DNA of 64,000 bases, taken from contig VXAA01001508.1 in the NCBI GenBank assembly GCA_013399115.1, positions 861,849 to 925,848 on the forward strand, written 5' to 3'. The position numbers were made by a program, and so were the translations under genes. Shown one piece after another: positions 11,877-22,990 of this stretch. The notes under the pieces were generated by a model. The model saw only the letters and a list, made by a program, of their open reading frames with translations, did no database searches and was not told the DNA's origin. The first letter of the stretch is position 1. Each line of letters opens with the position of its first letter. This stretch comes from Anseranas semipalmata. Lineage: Eukaryota; Chordata; Aves; Anseriformes; Anseranatidae.

Positions 11877-13031
11877 CCAGCCTCTTGAGACTTTTCAATG
11901 CCACCCCAAGAGGACAAAACTTCTGTTCCCATAAATGCAATTCCTTCGTCTCAATACCTGTCCCTATCCCTGAAGCCCTACTTTTTCTCTGCCTGAATGT
12001 CATGTTTTTAAAGGAGTCATTTTAAGGTCAATTTTGTTCTGTTTCATTTTTTTTTCCCACAGAAATTAAGCCGTTTTCATTGTGGTCCTCACACACTTCA
12101 CTCTCTGTTTTGTTCTGCTCATCACCTTGTTCTCTCTTCCCTGGGCCAACCTGTTTCCCAGAGGAGGAACCTATCAATATTTTATTGTCCACCTTTGTGA
12201 GTCAGCCTTTGCTTTGATTGAATTTGATGACAAGTTAGGGAACAACAAGCAAATGCTGTCACTGGAGCTGCCATTGCCAGCTGCTGGAACCTCCCCATCC
12301 CGTTTGTAGACCCCTTTAAAGTCCCATTACTCAAAGGAGCAGGATCTGCAAAACTGTTTAAACACCATATCATGATTTCTGTCTTTAAACATCTAATGGA
12401 GTCATGCAAGTTGCCAGGGAAAACAGAATAAGCCAAGCACAGAGTTCAAACCAATCTCTGTTGGATCATGCTGTTTGCTGCTTGGTCCCCCACCCCTCCT
12501 CTTTCCCCTGTGCATAATCTCCAGCACAATTATTTGAGGTTTAGGAGAATAGATTTGATCTATAATTAAAAGGAATTATTTTTTTTTCATTGTTCTATTG
12601 AAAAAAAAATATAACTCTATTGAAACAAAAGCATGTCACAGTAATGCTTCAATTTCCATCACATTTTCAGCAGAAGAAAACATAAACACATAGTTTCTTT
12701 TCTCATTTTGTTGAAGTGGGACTTTTTCTTTTGGCTGTGGTGATAATGTTCATTTTGATGACATTGTTGAAGTGATACTCTTTAAACACATGGCTTATAT
12801 CGAAACAATGAACAAATATTATTTGATGTTTCCTGTTATGTTCCCTTTTCATTATAATAGCTTGACATTGTTGGAGTAGAAGATGTTCATAAAAATCAAG
12901 TATCATGATGCTTCCCAATAATATTTTGACATTTTTGATTTGAGGGTAGTTTTGCATTTGCATTTTGAAGTATAACAAAAACAAATGCTAAAATTTCAGG
13001 GAATTAGCTGTATCTGTTCTGACCAAGGGGA
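11877..13031. other. Spacer between the inverted-repeat arms
   Basis: Noncoding, unique-looking AT-rich DNA. It contains an internal near-duplication: a 15-bp word starting GACATTGTTG at 12760-12774 recurs with two changes at 12864-12878, and a related word lies at about 12704-12718. Open frames at 12082-12436 and 12703-12984 have no transposase motif that I can see. Confidence 0.6.
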
Positions 13032-13190
13032 ATGAAGGATTTCTTGGTGATTGTGTTTGGACAGTGGTTGTGATGAGAAGCACTTCTGCAACTCATCTAA
13101 TAAAAGAGGAAAAATTTTATCATAATTAAAGAGGGTTGGCAGTTTTCATTTGTGATATTACAGAATTAAATATTAACACAAACAAAAATG
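13032..13190 (-). repeat. Right arm of the large inverted repeat
   Basis: Reverse complement partner of 11715-11876. The best-matching part is 13032-13160. Outward of 13160 the match fades into AT-rich sequence. Compared with the left arm this copy tends to carry A/T where the left arm carries G/C, as expected for uneven decay of two old copies. Confidence 0.85.
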
Positions 13191-13540
13191 CTTTAGAAAT
13201 CCTACAAAATTTTATTTAGGAAAAAAAACCTTCTTTGTGGGGAAAAAAATCAGATTTTTTTCAGCCATTTCCCTCTTTGTTTAAATTTGAATGAATAACA
13301 GGGGAAGAGCTTCACACCCATAACTCAGCTTTCTTAAAAATACTACTTTTTCCCTTTAAATAACTCTGTGTTGTTTGTTAAATTTAGGTATTAGAAACTG
13401 TCTCTCTGCTCATCTCTTCTTCCCTAGGCCAGGATTATGTTTTGATTTGTAATAAAATTTGACATAAATCTGACAATATTTTGACCAGGCTTTGCATGCT
13501 GGAGATTAAAGTAAGCATCTGAATACGGCAGTGCCCGTTG
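13190..13540. other. AT-rich intergenic DNA, no gene seen
   Basis: AT-rich noncoding stretch with poly-A/T runs at about 13219-13260. Nothing else was recognised. Confidence 0.5.
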
Positions 13541-13790
13541 TGGTGCGCTCCCTGGCTTCTCTCCTTCCCCCTGCCCCTCCCGCAGCCCAGCACCTCCCTG
13601 CTCCCACCACGTTCCCCCTCCTTGTGCCCACGAGCCTCCTCGGTCCCTTCCCTGTGCTCGAGTCCCTCGTGTCACCTTGACAAGAAGGACTTTCTCCCAC
13701 TCCCTCCGGCCGCCTGGCTTCCTTCCACCGCCGTGTCCTCACGTCACAGCAGCATTGCGCGGGCACCATCACTGTCCCTTACATCCCTCA
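13540..13790. other. GC-rich pyrimidine patch with a CRE-like core
   Basis: C/T-rich strand with more CpG than the surroundings and an ACGTCA core at 13741-13746, a half CRE. It is too short and skewed to be a classical CpG island. It could be a minor regulatory element. Opposing open frames here are a product of the skew. Confidence 0.4.
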
Positions 13791-14130
13791 CAAATTGAAT
13801 TCATCATGAACGTATGAATAAATCCCCAAGAGAATAAAAGTTCTCGGAGGTAATTGAATCACATAAGAGTGATGGGCCTTTTTTTTTTTTCTTCACTCAT
13901 TCCCAGCGCGAGGTTCAATCAGCATTCATTACTCCCACCTCCCTCCATCAGAACCGGCAGAGGAACTGGGTGAAGGAGGACTCTCAGCCTTCTGATTAAA
14001 TCTTCCAAACATGATGGCCTATCAAGCCCAGTAATTTGTGAGCCAGGAAACATGAGATTTTAATTCAACACGGATAAAAAGGCACAACCCAAGGAACCGG
14101 ATGAGAAGAACAGAGGAAAACAGCTGTACA
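13790..14130. promoter_or_regulatory. Candidate conserved noncoding element
   Basis: Repeat-poor block except a T run at about 13880-13891. It has retained CpGs and homeodomain-like cores such as GGTAATTGAA and GATTAAATC. The texture is enhancer-like. Conservation is not testable here. Confidence 0.3.
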
Positions 14131-14139
14131 GAGAGTAAC

Positions 14140-14490
14140 ATGGTGAAAAATTTTCTTTTGAAAGGATAGTTTGATTAAATAGTGTTTGAAAATATTTTCA
14201 AGCATAGAGCCACTTACAGTCAAAAAATACTGGAACAATTAACAATCAAAAGAAAATCTTTTGATCTGAAATTTTTTGCCCTCTTATTTGATTTTGCTTC
14301 AGTTTCAGGGAAATATTAGAAAAAAATAAAATTCAATTGAAATAATAGCAATATTCCACACATACGTGCCACTTGATTAAACATTTAGATAGCAGTGTTT
14401 TGACATTCTCAAAACGAAACATTTTGATATTATCAAATGGAATTTTTCAAGAAGCTTGTTTTGATCTCGCTTGATCAAAAAATATCTTGG
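14140..14490. repeat. AT-rich palindromic stretch rich in TTTTGAT/ATCAAAA
   Basis: The word TTTTGAT or its complement recurs many times. A perfect hairpin with 9-bp arms and a 3-base loop lies at 14245-14265 (ATCAAAAGA, AAA, TCTTTTGAT). An imperfect palindrome is at about 14422-14441. TTGATTAAA occurs twice, near 14169 and 14371. It may be a decayed palindromic transposon or simply composition; no family was recognised. Confidence 0.45.
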
Positions 14491-17390
14491 AATTCTCCCT
14501 CCAACCGGTACTCCGAGAATTCACTTCTCAGGCTGATTTGAAGGAATGAGATTTCTGCTTTGTCAGGGCTCCAGCGGCAAGCGGCGTGAGGCTGTCATCC
14601 TGGCAGCTTGCAATGGGGAGGCACAGCTCTCCTGACACTGTCCCCAGCACCGGCTCCGATGTAGCTCCGTGGGATCGCATGCAGAGACACAGCCGAGTAC
14701 TCGTGTTGAAGACTCACACGTGCCTTTATGCTGATGAAGCTGAGTCAGCCTTCAGACATCCACCATGAAGGCTCTGATGTCCTCAGCTGGGATCTAGCCT
14801 GTGACCTTCAGCGCTAGGAACACTAGACTTTGTTGCCCGAGCTAGAAAATATTCTGCAGCTGTAAGAAAATCCCAAACTCTGCTGTGCTTTTGCCCACTA
14901 GAGGGAAGTGCATTCACACGCACATGGGTGAGCGTACAGCAGTGTACATGCAATGCCTTTGCACGCGCGCTGCCCGCACCAGGACCACGCTGAACCGAAC
15001 GGGGTGTCCATCGGTGCCTTTGGCCACCCATTGCGATGCCTCTGACAAAGTGCTGGTGCTGGGCAGGGCAATGGGCACCGCGTGAGTGTGTGCATGCTGC
15101 TCATCCCTCGCCACTGCCAACACAGGCACAGCCCCACTGTAGGCAAATATCCCCCCAGTGGACAAAAATACAGTGGCGAAACTGGAGCTCTGCAGGGAAA
15201 GGATTCAGCTACATGCTCGCTATGAAGTTGTGCTTGAATTGGTGGAGGAATACAGAGCATCTGGCCCCGAGCCATTTCAGCGCTGTCTGCACTTAGAAAA
15301 CTGCTATGTGCACAGATGTAATCTATACAGATGGGTTTTAAACATGAGCAGCCATGGCAATGCAGTCAAGTGCACTCAGTGACAGTATGTATATGTAAGC
15401 AATCAAACACAGGCTGTATAAAATTATGTGTATGTCCCCAAATACATGCTGTGCTCTCTGACTGTCCAGCCAACCGGGTTAGATTACTTTCTCCTCAGTA
15501 GATTGGCTTATAAAGCAAAGCTCCTATATAAATGTATGCTGATGCAAATGTAAGAAAAGATATATCCCCATGAACACAGAACCAAGGTGAGCACATATTT
15601 ATGATATGCAGATTAAAACGAGCCACACAAAGCCATGGATATAGGCTACCTAACTACCTGTATAATACCCAGAACACTGGCATGTGCTATGCACAGAAAC
15701 ATGCAGTACTCTGCAGCCCGTTGTGGATGCACCCGTGAGGATGTGCAGAAAGACTGTCGCATGCCTGAGTGCAGAACCTCCCTCCCTTTATAGAAATATG
15801 CTCCAAATGTGGACAACTCTTCGAAAGGGCCACAGACAAACCAAATCAAATGTACCTTTGCAAACCCTAGCTAGGGATCTCAGGACTAAAGAAATAATGA
15901 GCAAAGCAGCAGAGAGAATACGGCTGGAGAGGAGAAGGTGGCAGATCACAGTACAGAAACCTTCAAGTGGTCTGAGAACCCACGCTCTGCCTTGAGATGC
16001 TCAGCAATGAGTCGCGCTGCCAGAGTGTGCCTGTCTTGTCCAGTGGCTATGGGGATGGCAAACACTGTGAGGTGTGCCCCTCACACCCCAAGAGGGGAAA
16101 TCATTTGTCCTTTCTCTGTGGCTCTGTGGCTCCATCTCCCCAGGAGTCCAGTAATGGTGCTGCTGGTATCGCTTGGACCCTGAGTCCTGCAGCATCAAGC
16201 ATGAGGTAGAAAGCCTTGCTCCTCAGCTTTCAGTTTAGGACACACTTTTGGACAAGAGCAGACATTTTAATTACCCTGTTAATATATATTCTTTTCCCAA
16301 ATGTTCAAACTTTTGTGAGCTTTTAAACGTCAGTGATTTTTTTTTTTCCTCTATTGCCTAAAGGGCTGTCTCCAATCCTGGGAAAAGCCCATTGCTATTT
16401 CCACTCCCCTTTTGGCAGTTCGTTGCAAAAACTGATAAAACTTGTATCTTTTCCCTGGTCCACTCCAATGGCTCTCAGGAGCAAAGTCTTTGGCCAATTT
16501 AAATTTGTGATACCCTGTGGAAAGCAATAGAGATTTAATGGAGCTACTTTGTGTTAGAGCATCTGGCCCCATATTCTCCTGGGAAGAAGAGTATCATGTA
16601 ACAGATCAAAGGGCCAGGTAGATGTGTGCTACGAACAGGGAATGGGGAAATTTGTTGAGATGGAAAATGATTTTGCCACCTGCTGCCTCACCTTGAACAG
16701 GACCTAAACCAAAGTCCCTGGCAGGGTTCCTAATAGAGTTATATTAGAATAATTAACAAGAATATTATTACTACTTGTAGTATTTTTTGATTTACAGTTT
16801 CATATTTGTTCCTAACTTCTTTCATTCTTTCACCACGCAGAGAAAGAAGAGGCAGAATATTATGAGATGAGGCTGTCTGATGTCATGTTTTAAATATACT
16901 TGACAACTAGAAATATGGAAAACTCCTTAAAGGAAGCTTGCCTGGATAGAGTGAGATTTCCAGAGTAATTTTTTCCTTATCTGGATACACTGGTGAAAAT
17001 TCAGCTCAGATTTGGGGTGTTTTTCCACCAAGAACATCCTGAGTTTTGGTGTTATCTCTTGTCTCAAATACCAAGTTTCTCTATTACCTGTATGTTTAAT
17101 GTAAGCTCACTGCAAAGCTGCAGAACTGGAAGACATTATTTATCATTATGTTAATCCCATACAATGATAGCATAAAGCAGAAATCATACGGGACATAAGG
17201 AGCTGTGCTGCATTTTGGCCCTGAATTTTCCAAATCAGACAGGCAATGGTGGGTGGCTGAGTGTTTTCTTCATGTCTGTGTTGCAAGACGAAAGAACAAT
17301 GTTCAACACTATGTGTGAGCAACAAAACCTAGGCATGACTTAAAATGCTATATTGTCTTAAAAAAAATCAAAAGAAGAATAGCGAATTCA
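14490..17390. other. Intergenic DNA, no gene seen
   Basis: Noncoding. It includes a CTCF-like motif at 14895-14909 and an octamer ATGCAAAT at 15542-15549. A 75-codon open frame at 15158-15382 has no recognisable domain. A T run lies at about 16338-16348. No splice-bounded exon was seen. Confidence 0.5.
14895..14909 (+). promoter_or_regulatory. CTCF-like binding motif
   Basis: CCACTAGAGGGAAGT matches the CTCF core pattern CCASYAGRKGGCRSY at 14 of 15 positions; the single departure is A for C at position 12. Known family: CTCF marks loop anchors and insulators. Occupancy cannot be judged from sequence. Confidence 0.45.
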
Positions 17391-17620
17391 TCCCTGATGA
17401 TTTCTAAGTGACTTATGGACACTATGAGTGGTAGCTCTGGAGTGAATGAGATTCCAACTCGAATTGCAATCCAAACACCCTGCTCAGCACCAATCTTGGC
17501 CATATGGAACACGGCCTATCCAATCCGTCAAATCAGCTGAGCAGTTTATGATGGCCTCGGGGGAGATTTTAGTGTCATCAAGTTTCTTCTTTCCCCTTCT
17601 TCCTTTCCTGTTGTGGGATC
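17390..17620. promoter_or_regulatory. Candidate conserved noncoding element
   Basis: Balanced-composition block, with no simple repeat, several retained CpGs and a dense run of CCAAT-like words (GGCCATATGG, ATCCAATCCG). The CATATG E-box and TGATGG words suggest regulatory DNA. Inference from texture only. Confidence 0.3.
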
Positions 17621-20600
17621 AGTTGCCAGGTCTCAACACTCATTCTGTAACTGGAACCCCTGAGGGGAAGAAGCCCAAAGAAGAGCCACTTTATTTCACC
17701 TAGTAATGCTGTAAACCCAGTTCAGCAGCTCTCCTTGTTCTCATGAGCACCACAGCCAGGATTGATGCTGTCTCCATATTGCAGAGCCTCTGTGAGTGTG
17801 ATAAGGCTGCAGCGACACAGAGAGCATCTGTCATCACGGAGCAGGACAGATTCCCTGACACTGTACTTGGGAAAGCACACCTCTGCAAAGAAATATGTAC
17901 ATAGACCAGCAACAGTGTATACGTGCTTTTGCGTGCATGCTAATATATACGTGTACATAGTCATCTGTCTTTCTATCAAAAGTCCACACAAAAAAATATC
18001 AGGGATCTTTGTACAAAGAAATGCATGAAGCTGCCCCAAACTGCCTTTATGACATAAAAGGAATATTGGTTTATCTGTCTTATAAGCTACATACAGAAGA
18101 CAACATGACAAGAATCAGAAGTGGCAAAATTAATTCCTGTGCTAGGGACACATGCCACCAATTGAGGTTATGGAAGAGCATAAGATAATCTTGCCAAAAA
18201 GACAGGAATGCTGCCTTTTTCATTAGCTTTTGAGGGAGATTTCTGAGTCTGCTACTGCTAGCAGGAAGATTGATCCTAGTTAGTTTCCATCCAATGAAAA
18301 TCTTGTCTTGTATCTGTGTTGTTATCACAAACTTGATCAGTAGAAAACATTTTAGGATATATTTTTGATGATTTGGGTATCTCGGGTATCTTAATTCTGA
18401 ACTGCTGTATGCTCCTGGTGTTACCCTGGTCATGGCACAGTGAGTCAGCTTTACAAAAAAATATCACGTGGCAAAACAAATAATGCCTAGGAGGATTCAC
18501 TAGGGTGCTTACAGAAATGCAAAACTTTGGGCCCAGTTGTTTCCTTGTTGATCTAACTTGGGTATGTACTTCTGAAAACCCTGCCAGCCATCTCTGGGAC
18601 TCTTCATCCATCTCCCTGCTGTGGGAAATCAGTCTGAAGGACAAAAACTGGAGACATATTAGGTGGCTAAAGCTGGAAACAACAGAACTATTACTTAGAC
18701 AGGTTTAGGCAGCTTATCTGGGGGAAAGGGAAGAGCTATCTTTTTAATTTTTGGTCCAAAAATAGAATAACAGATCTTTTCTTCCAAACTTCCAGAATGG
18801 TTTGTCCATGTGAATGTTAGCTTTTTGCTGCACGGAAATCCCCAAGTATGAAAACACAATGCAGTTCGGGATCAACTACAAAGTGATGTTTGCAAACTGG
18901 CATCAAACTGACACAAAGGCTGTGGTCAGGACTCAGCCATTTCTGTGTGTGTACCTGAAGCTTTCTCAAACTGCCGGCCCTATTAATTTGCTAAAATGAA
19001 TGCACAATATCAGGACAGCAGGTTTTCTTCCTCACACTTTTGTCATTTTCTGCTTGCTTATGCTTCAGAAATAATGTCAGAATTAGCTTCCTTGCTGGTG
19101 GTTCAGGACATCTGCATCCGATTCCAGGTGGAATCAGAATGATTGGAAAACTTTGAAATGGAAGAGTTAAATACTCTTCTAATGAAAAGGAAGAGTCCTG
19201 GGTAGGAGTTCGAGGTTTTTGTTCGTTTGTTTTGTTTTGGTTTGCTTTTTTTTTTTTTTTTTTTTTTTAACCTGAACCAAGATCAAGATTCTTCATGCCT
19301 TAGTTCTCAACCAACATCTTTATCCTGACTAGGAAACATGTCCCAGTAGATCTCCACTTTAGCAATGCTTCTTACCTAAAGTCTGTCTGAAGTGGAGGAA
19401 AAGTGAGTGCATCTGCTTGGCTTTCTTTTTTCGCAGCCATTTTTGTTTTGTTCTTTTTGTTTACATAGGCTAATGATAAATTAATGGGATAAACCAAAGG
19501 CCTTGCTGGAACAGCTGTAAACTCAAAGCAGGAAGTCATTCAAAGCCTTCGAAACCTGGCTGTGTAGTGCTGGAGGAGTTAATGATGAAGAACAGAATCC
19601 TCAGCTGGCACAAATTGGCATAGTTTGCTTGAAATACATGAGTTTCACTGATTTACAGTAGTTCAGGATGTGGCCTGAAGTGTCTCACTATTCTGCTTTG
19701 TTTGCATTTTAAAGTGATCTCTGCTGGTTTCTTAATGGTTTTGTCTCCTATTGATGGATTTGCGGGATGCCAGTAACCGAGCTGGTCTCCAGCAAGCGCA
19801 GATGGTAGAGCATGGCAAAGCACTAGCTCAGTTTCCTGGGAAAATCTTTTCCTAAGAATTTAGGAATAGCAGTGAGGCCCCTGCAAAGGTTTCTATGGGC
19901 AAACAGCTGGTACAGCCATAAGATCTAGTATCTGAGGTTTATCTATGCTCTTCTAAACATGAGGCAATTTAATTTTGGAGTGGCTCAAAGATGGTCTTAA
20001 ATTATAGAGCATATTTAGATTAGCTTTCTAACACTATGGAGAGTGAAGTGCTGGGGAAAAAGCCTAGGAAAATGGTTGGATCATCATGACTAGAGTTTGA
20101 AGAACAGACTGGAGAACACCGTCTGGGTACAACACCAGCAGGGCTGATCCCCCCATGGACAAGTAGAATTGACTCAAAATATTAGTTGTGTTCTTCTGCA
20201 GTCGTACATTTTCTAATACTAAATTTAACCCTGCTTAAAGGACTGCTAAATTTACCAACAGAAAGAGTGAATAAGAAATGAGTTATACATTCACTCTTAG
20301 GCAGAGCCAGAGCTTTATCTGTCAGCCTGACCAAGAGATAGTCTTTCTTCCGGTAGTCATATCACCTGATGATCTCAGCATCACCTGGATCTCCAGTCTG
20401 TGAGCAAAAAAATTGTGCATGTTAACTGTGGCAGAGAATCATTTCATAACATTTGTTATGAAGTGTTTTTACTGGAAGACACATGAGCATTCAGCTCTGC
20501 ACTTGCCTGAAAATGAAGGACTTAAAAATTGGAGGAAACAAACCATGTTGCAATTAAGCGTAGGCAAAATTGCCCGCAGTTATTTGCGGCTACAAAACTG

Positions 20601-22600
20601 GAGGCCACACTCTGAAAGCTAGGCTATCAGACAGAGCAGCTACTTCCAATTATATCCTACTGGAGGGGACTCCAAAGCTGCCAAGATTCATGGAGGAAAG
20701 CCATCCAACAAAATTGTGACAAACTTCTCCCCATGGAAAAAAAGCTGCCTTATTGAAGTCTGAACATTTCTTGGAAGTATGCCAATTGCGAAAATATTTC
20801 CATAAGGAAGATTTATGAGATCCAAAGAGGAATTTCAAAAAGCAGGAGAGAAAGAGAGACAAACAAACAAACAAACCGAGGACAATTTTAGAAGCAGATG
20901 GTCAGGGAATAGACCTGGGGCACAGAGATCAAGGCTGAATATCCAGCCCCAGAGAAGGAACCTGAAGCTGGGGATCCCTCACCCAAAGCAGCTCTGGGCA
21001 ATGCTGAAAGGTGCCAGTTTTGCTCCAAATTGGAACAAACCCAGTGGAAATGTGCTCTGCATTTCGTATTCCCTCTCCAGCCAGAAAAAAAGGATCTATC
21101 TACTCCAACCATACGTCACCTGTGATCAGCTTCATCTGGGTGTCACCTCAGTCTCTGTTGTCCATTGCATGTAGCATGCAACAGCCAAGGGATTAGCATG
21201 ACCGAAGTCACCTTGCTTAACACGTAGATAGCTAGAGGAACCCAAATGGCCTGCCCATGGGAGGAGGTGGACCAAGTGCCCTGCAGAGGCCTTTGAGCTT
21301 TAAAATTTGTGAAATCAGGACAGTGACTGGTCAAGGTGTCTCAGCGGGATATACTGAAGAAGGCTCACTTGGGTACGGTAACCAGGAATTTCTGGACACT
21401 TTTCATTTTGCTGTAGGTTTTTTTGTTTGGTGGGTTGGTTGTTTTCTTTTTTTTTCTTTTTTTTTTTTTTTTCAGATGGTAATTCAAAGAGGGAGGGAAG
21501 ACAAACTTTACAAAGTGTTAGGTTGTGTAGTCTGTGGCCAGAATTTGCTGTTTCTAAATTTTTTGGTTCCAAAAGAGTTTTGATTTTGAAAATGGAATTT
21601 TTGCATGAATATATTGTAAAAGGTGATAACAAGTAAGACAAGAAGCAAGAAGTCAATAAGGGAAATAAAATAGAAATCATTGCAACAGATTGCTTTGTAC
21701 AACCTGTTCTGATTTTTTTCCCCCAAATTATTGGTTCACACTGTCCTTAACATTGAGATTTTCATCTAGGAAAACAATGAGAGGAAAACAATGTTAGACA
21801 TCTTATAAAGCTTACGTAGAAATGTCTCCCATCTGCTTGCAGATGCGCCAAGCTTGCTGTCTGCTAGGGACCTAGCAGTTCTCAATGCTTAAATGAAACT
21901 GAACCCACACTTTTCGCAGGATGGGCAGAATCCAAGGAGGAAAAGTGAATATTTCTCAGTGCTGGTGATTCTGTTATGAGGTGCCAAACTCTGAAAAATA
22001 TCCTGAAACCTCCACTGCAGAACTTGCTTTCTTATGGAAGGATCCCTTCAATTAAGACCAAGAATAAAGATATCCAAAGCCATTCAAGATCCCACACACA
22101 CATTTGGTTTCTGTGCATAAACAGAATTATTCTGATTTTTGTGAATCTCTTCCAAATAATCCTATTCCTTCACTGTACAACATTTGAACATCTTTCTGAT
22201 CCTGCAGCACCACGGTACTTTGCTATACATTAAGTGGGGGTTGCCTCCATTCCAGGATTATTATTAACATGGGAGGTGCCATGTTTGCTGCATTCTCTCT
22301 GACACTGAGGTTTTGCTGGGCATCCTTAGTTGGTGTTTCTGACCCACTTTGAAATACCCAGATGTGTAGGGCTTTGCTTTACACTCTTCTCTATAGGCAG
22401 CCAAAATGCAACAGTGCCGTCCAAGCATTCAAAACTTGCCCCGTTCTCTGCTTGCACAAATATCCTCTGTCTCCTTCTCTTTTGATTCGCCTGCCTCCGA
22501 AAGGTTTGTGCATTTCGCAGACAGCATGGAGGCGGAGGGCGGGGGTGGCAGGGAAGATAAAGAACTTGGTGATATACTGAGTATATAGAACAGTGTATAA
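17620..22600. other. Intergenic DNA, no gene seen
   Basis: Noncoding. Poly-T at about 19246-19268 and T-rich DNA at 21444-21473 are the main simple repeats, with a short (ACAA)n at about 20858-20876. Open frames at 17722-18111, 18276-18644, 20815-21174 and 21315-21680 lack recognisable domains. No LINE or LTR coding remnant was seen. Confidence 0.5.
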
Positions 22601-22990
22601 TATACTGAGTGATGCAACAGCGAGAGAGCTAAGTGAATGCCACTGCCTTGTGATTTACTGCTTGCAAATGGCTTCTCTTCTTCTGAAATACTGTTAATTT
22701 AATAGACAAACATCCTAGGATAAAGGCTCGCCAGAGACGCAACTGATGGGATAAACATCGAGAGATTAAAGACCTGTGGGGAAAGTGTATAATTCTGTTA
22801 TTAAAATCCCAAAGTGCTCCCTTAAAATTAGACCCTAGCAGAGGAAGAGGAGTGGAAAACCTATGCTTAAAAGGGGGAGTTATTGTGTTGAGCACTTCAG
22901 AATCATTTGCTAAGCAAAGTTAAAAGGAGTAATAGTGCCAAGCTGGGTCTTCTGCTTATTTCCTCCTGCTGTCCCTAACTATCAAAGTGG
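22600..22990. promoter_or_regulatory. Candidate conserved noncoding element
   Basis: Repeat-free block with AT cores (GTTAATTTAATAG, GTTATTAAAATC) and some retained CpGs within AT-rich flanks. It is enhancer-like in texture. No coding signal. Confidence 0.25.

Noticed and set aside
15158..15382. 75-codon frame with a helical, charged look
   Set aside because: No known family, no splice sites at sensible positions, and it is short enough to be chance.
22201..22222. REST/NRSF-like half site (CAGCACCACGG)
   Set aside because: Only the left half matches; the right half of the motif is absent.
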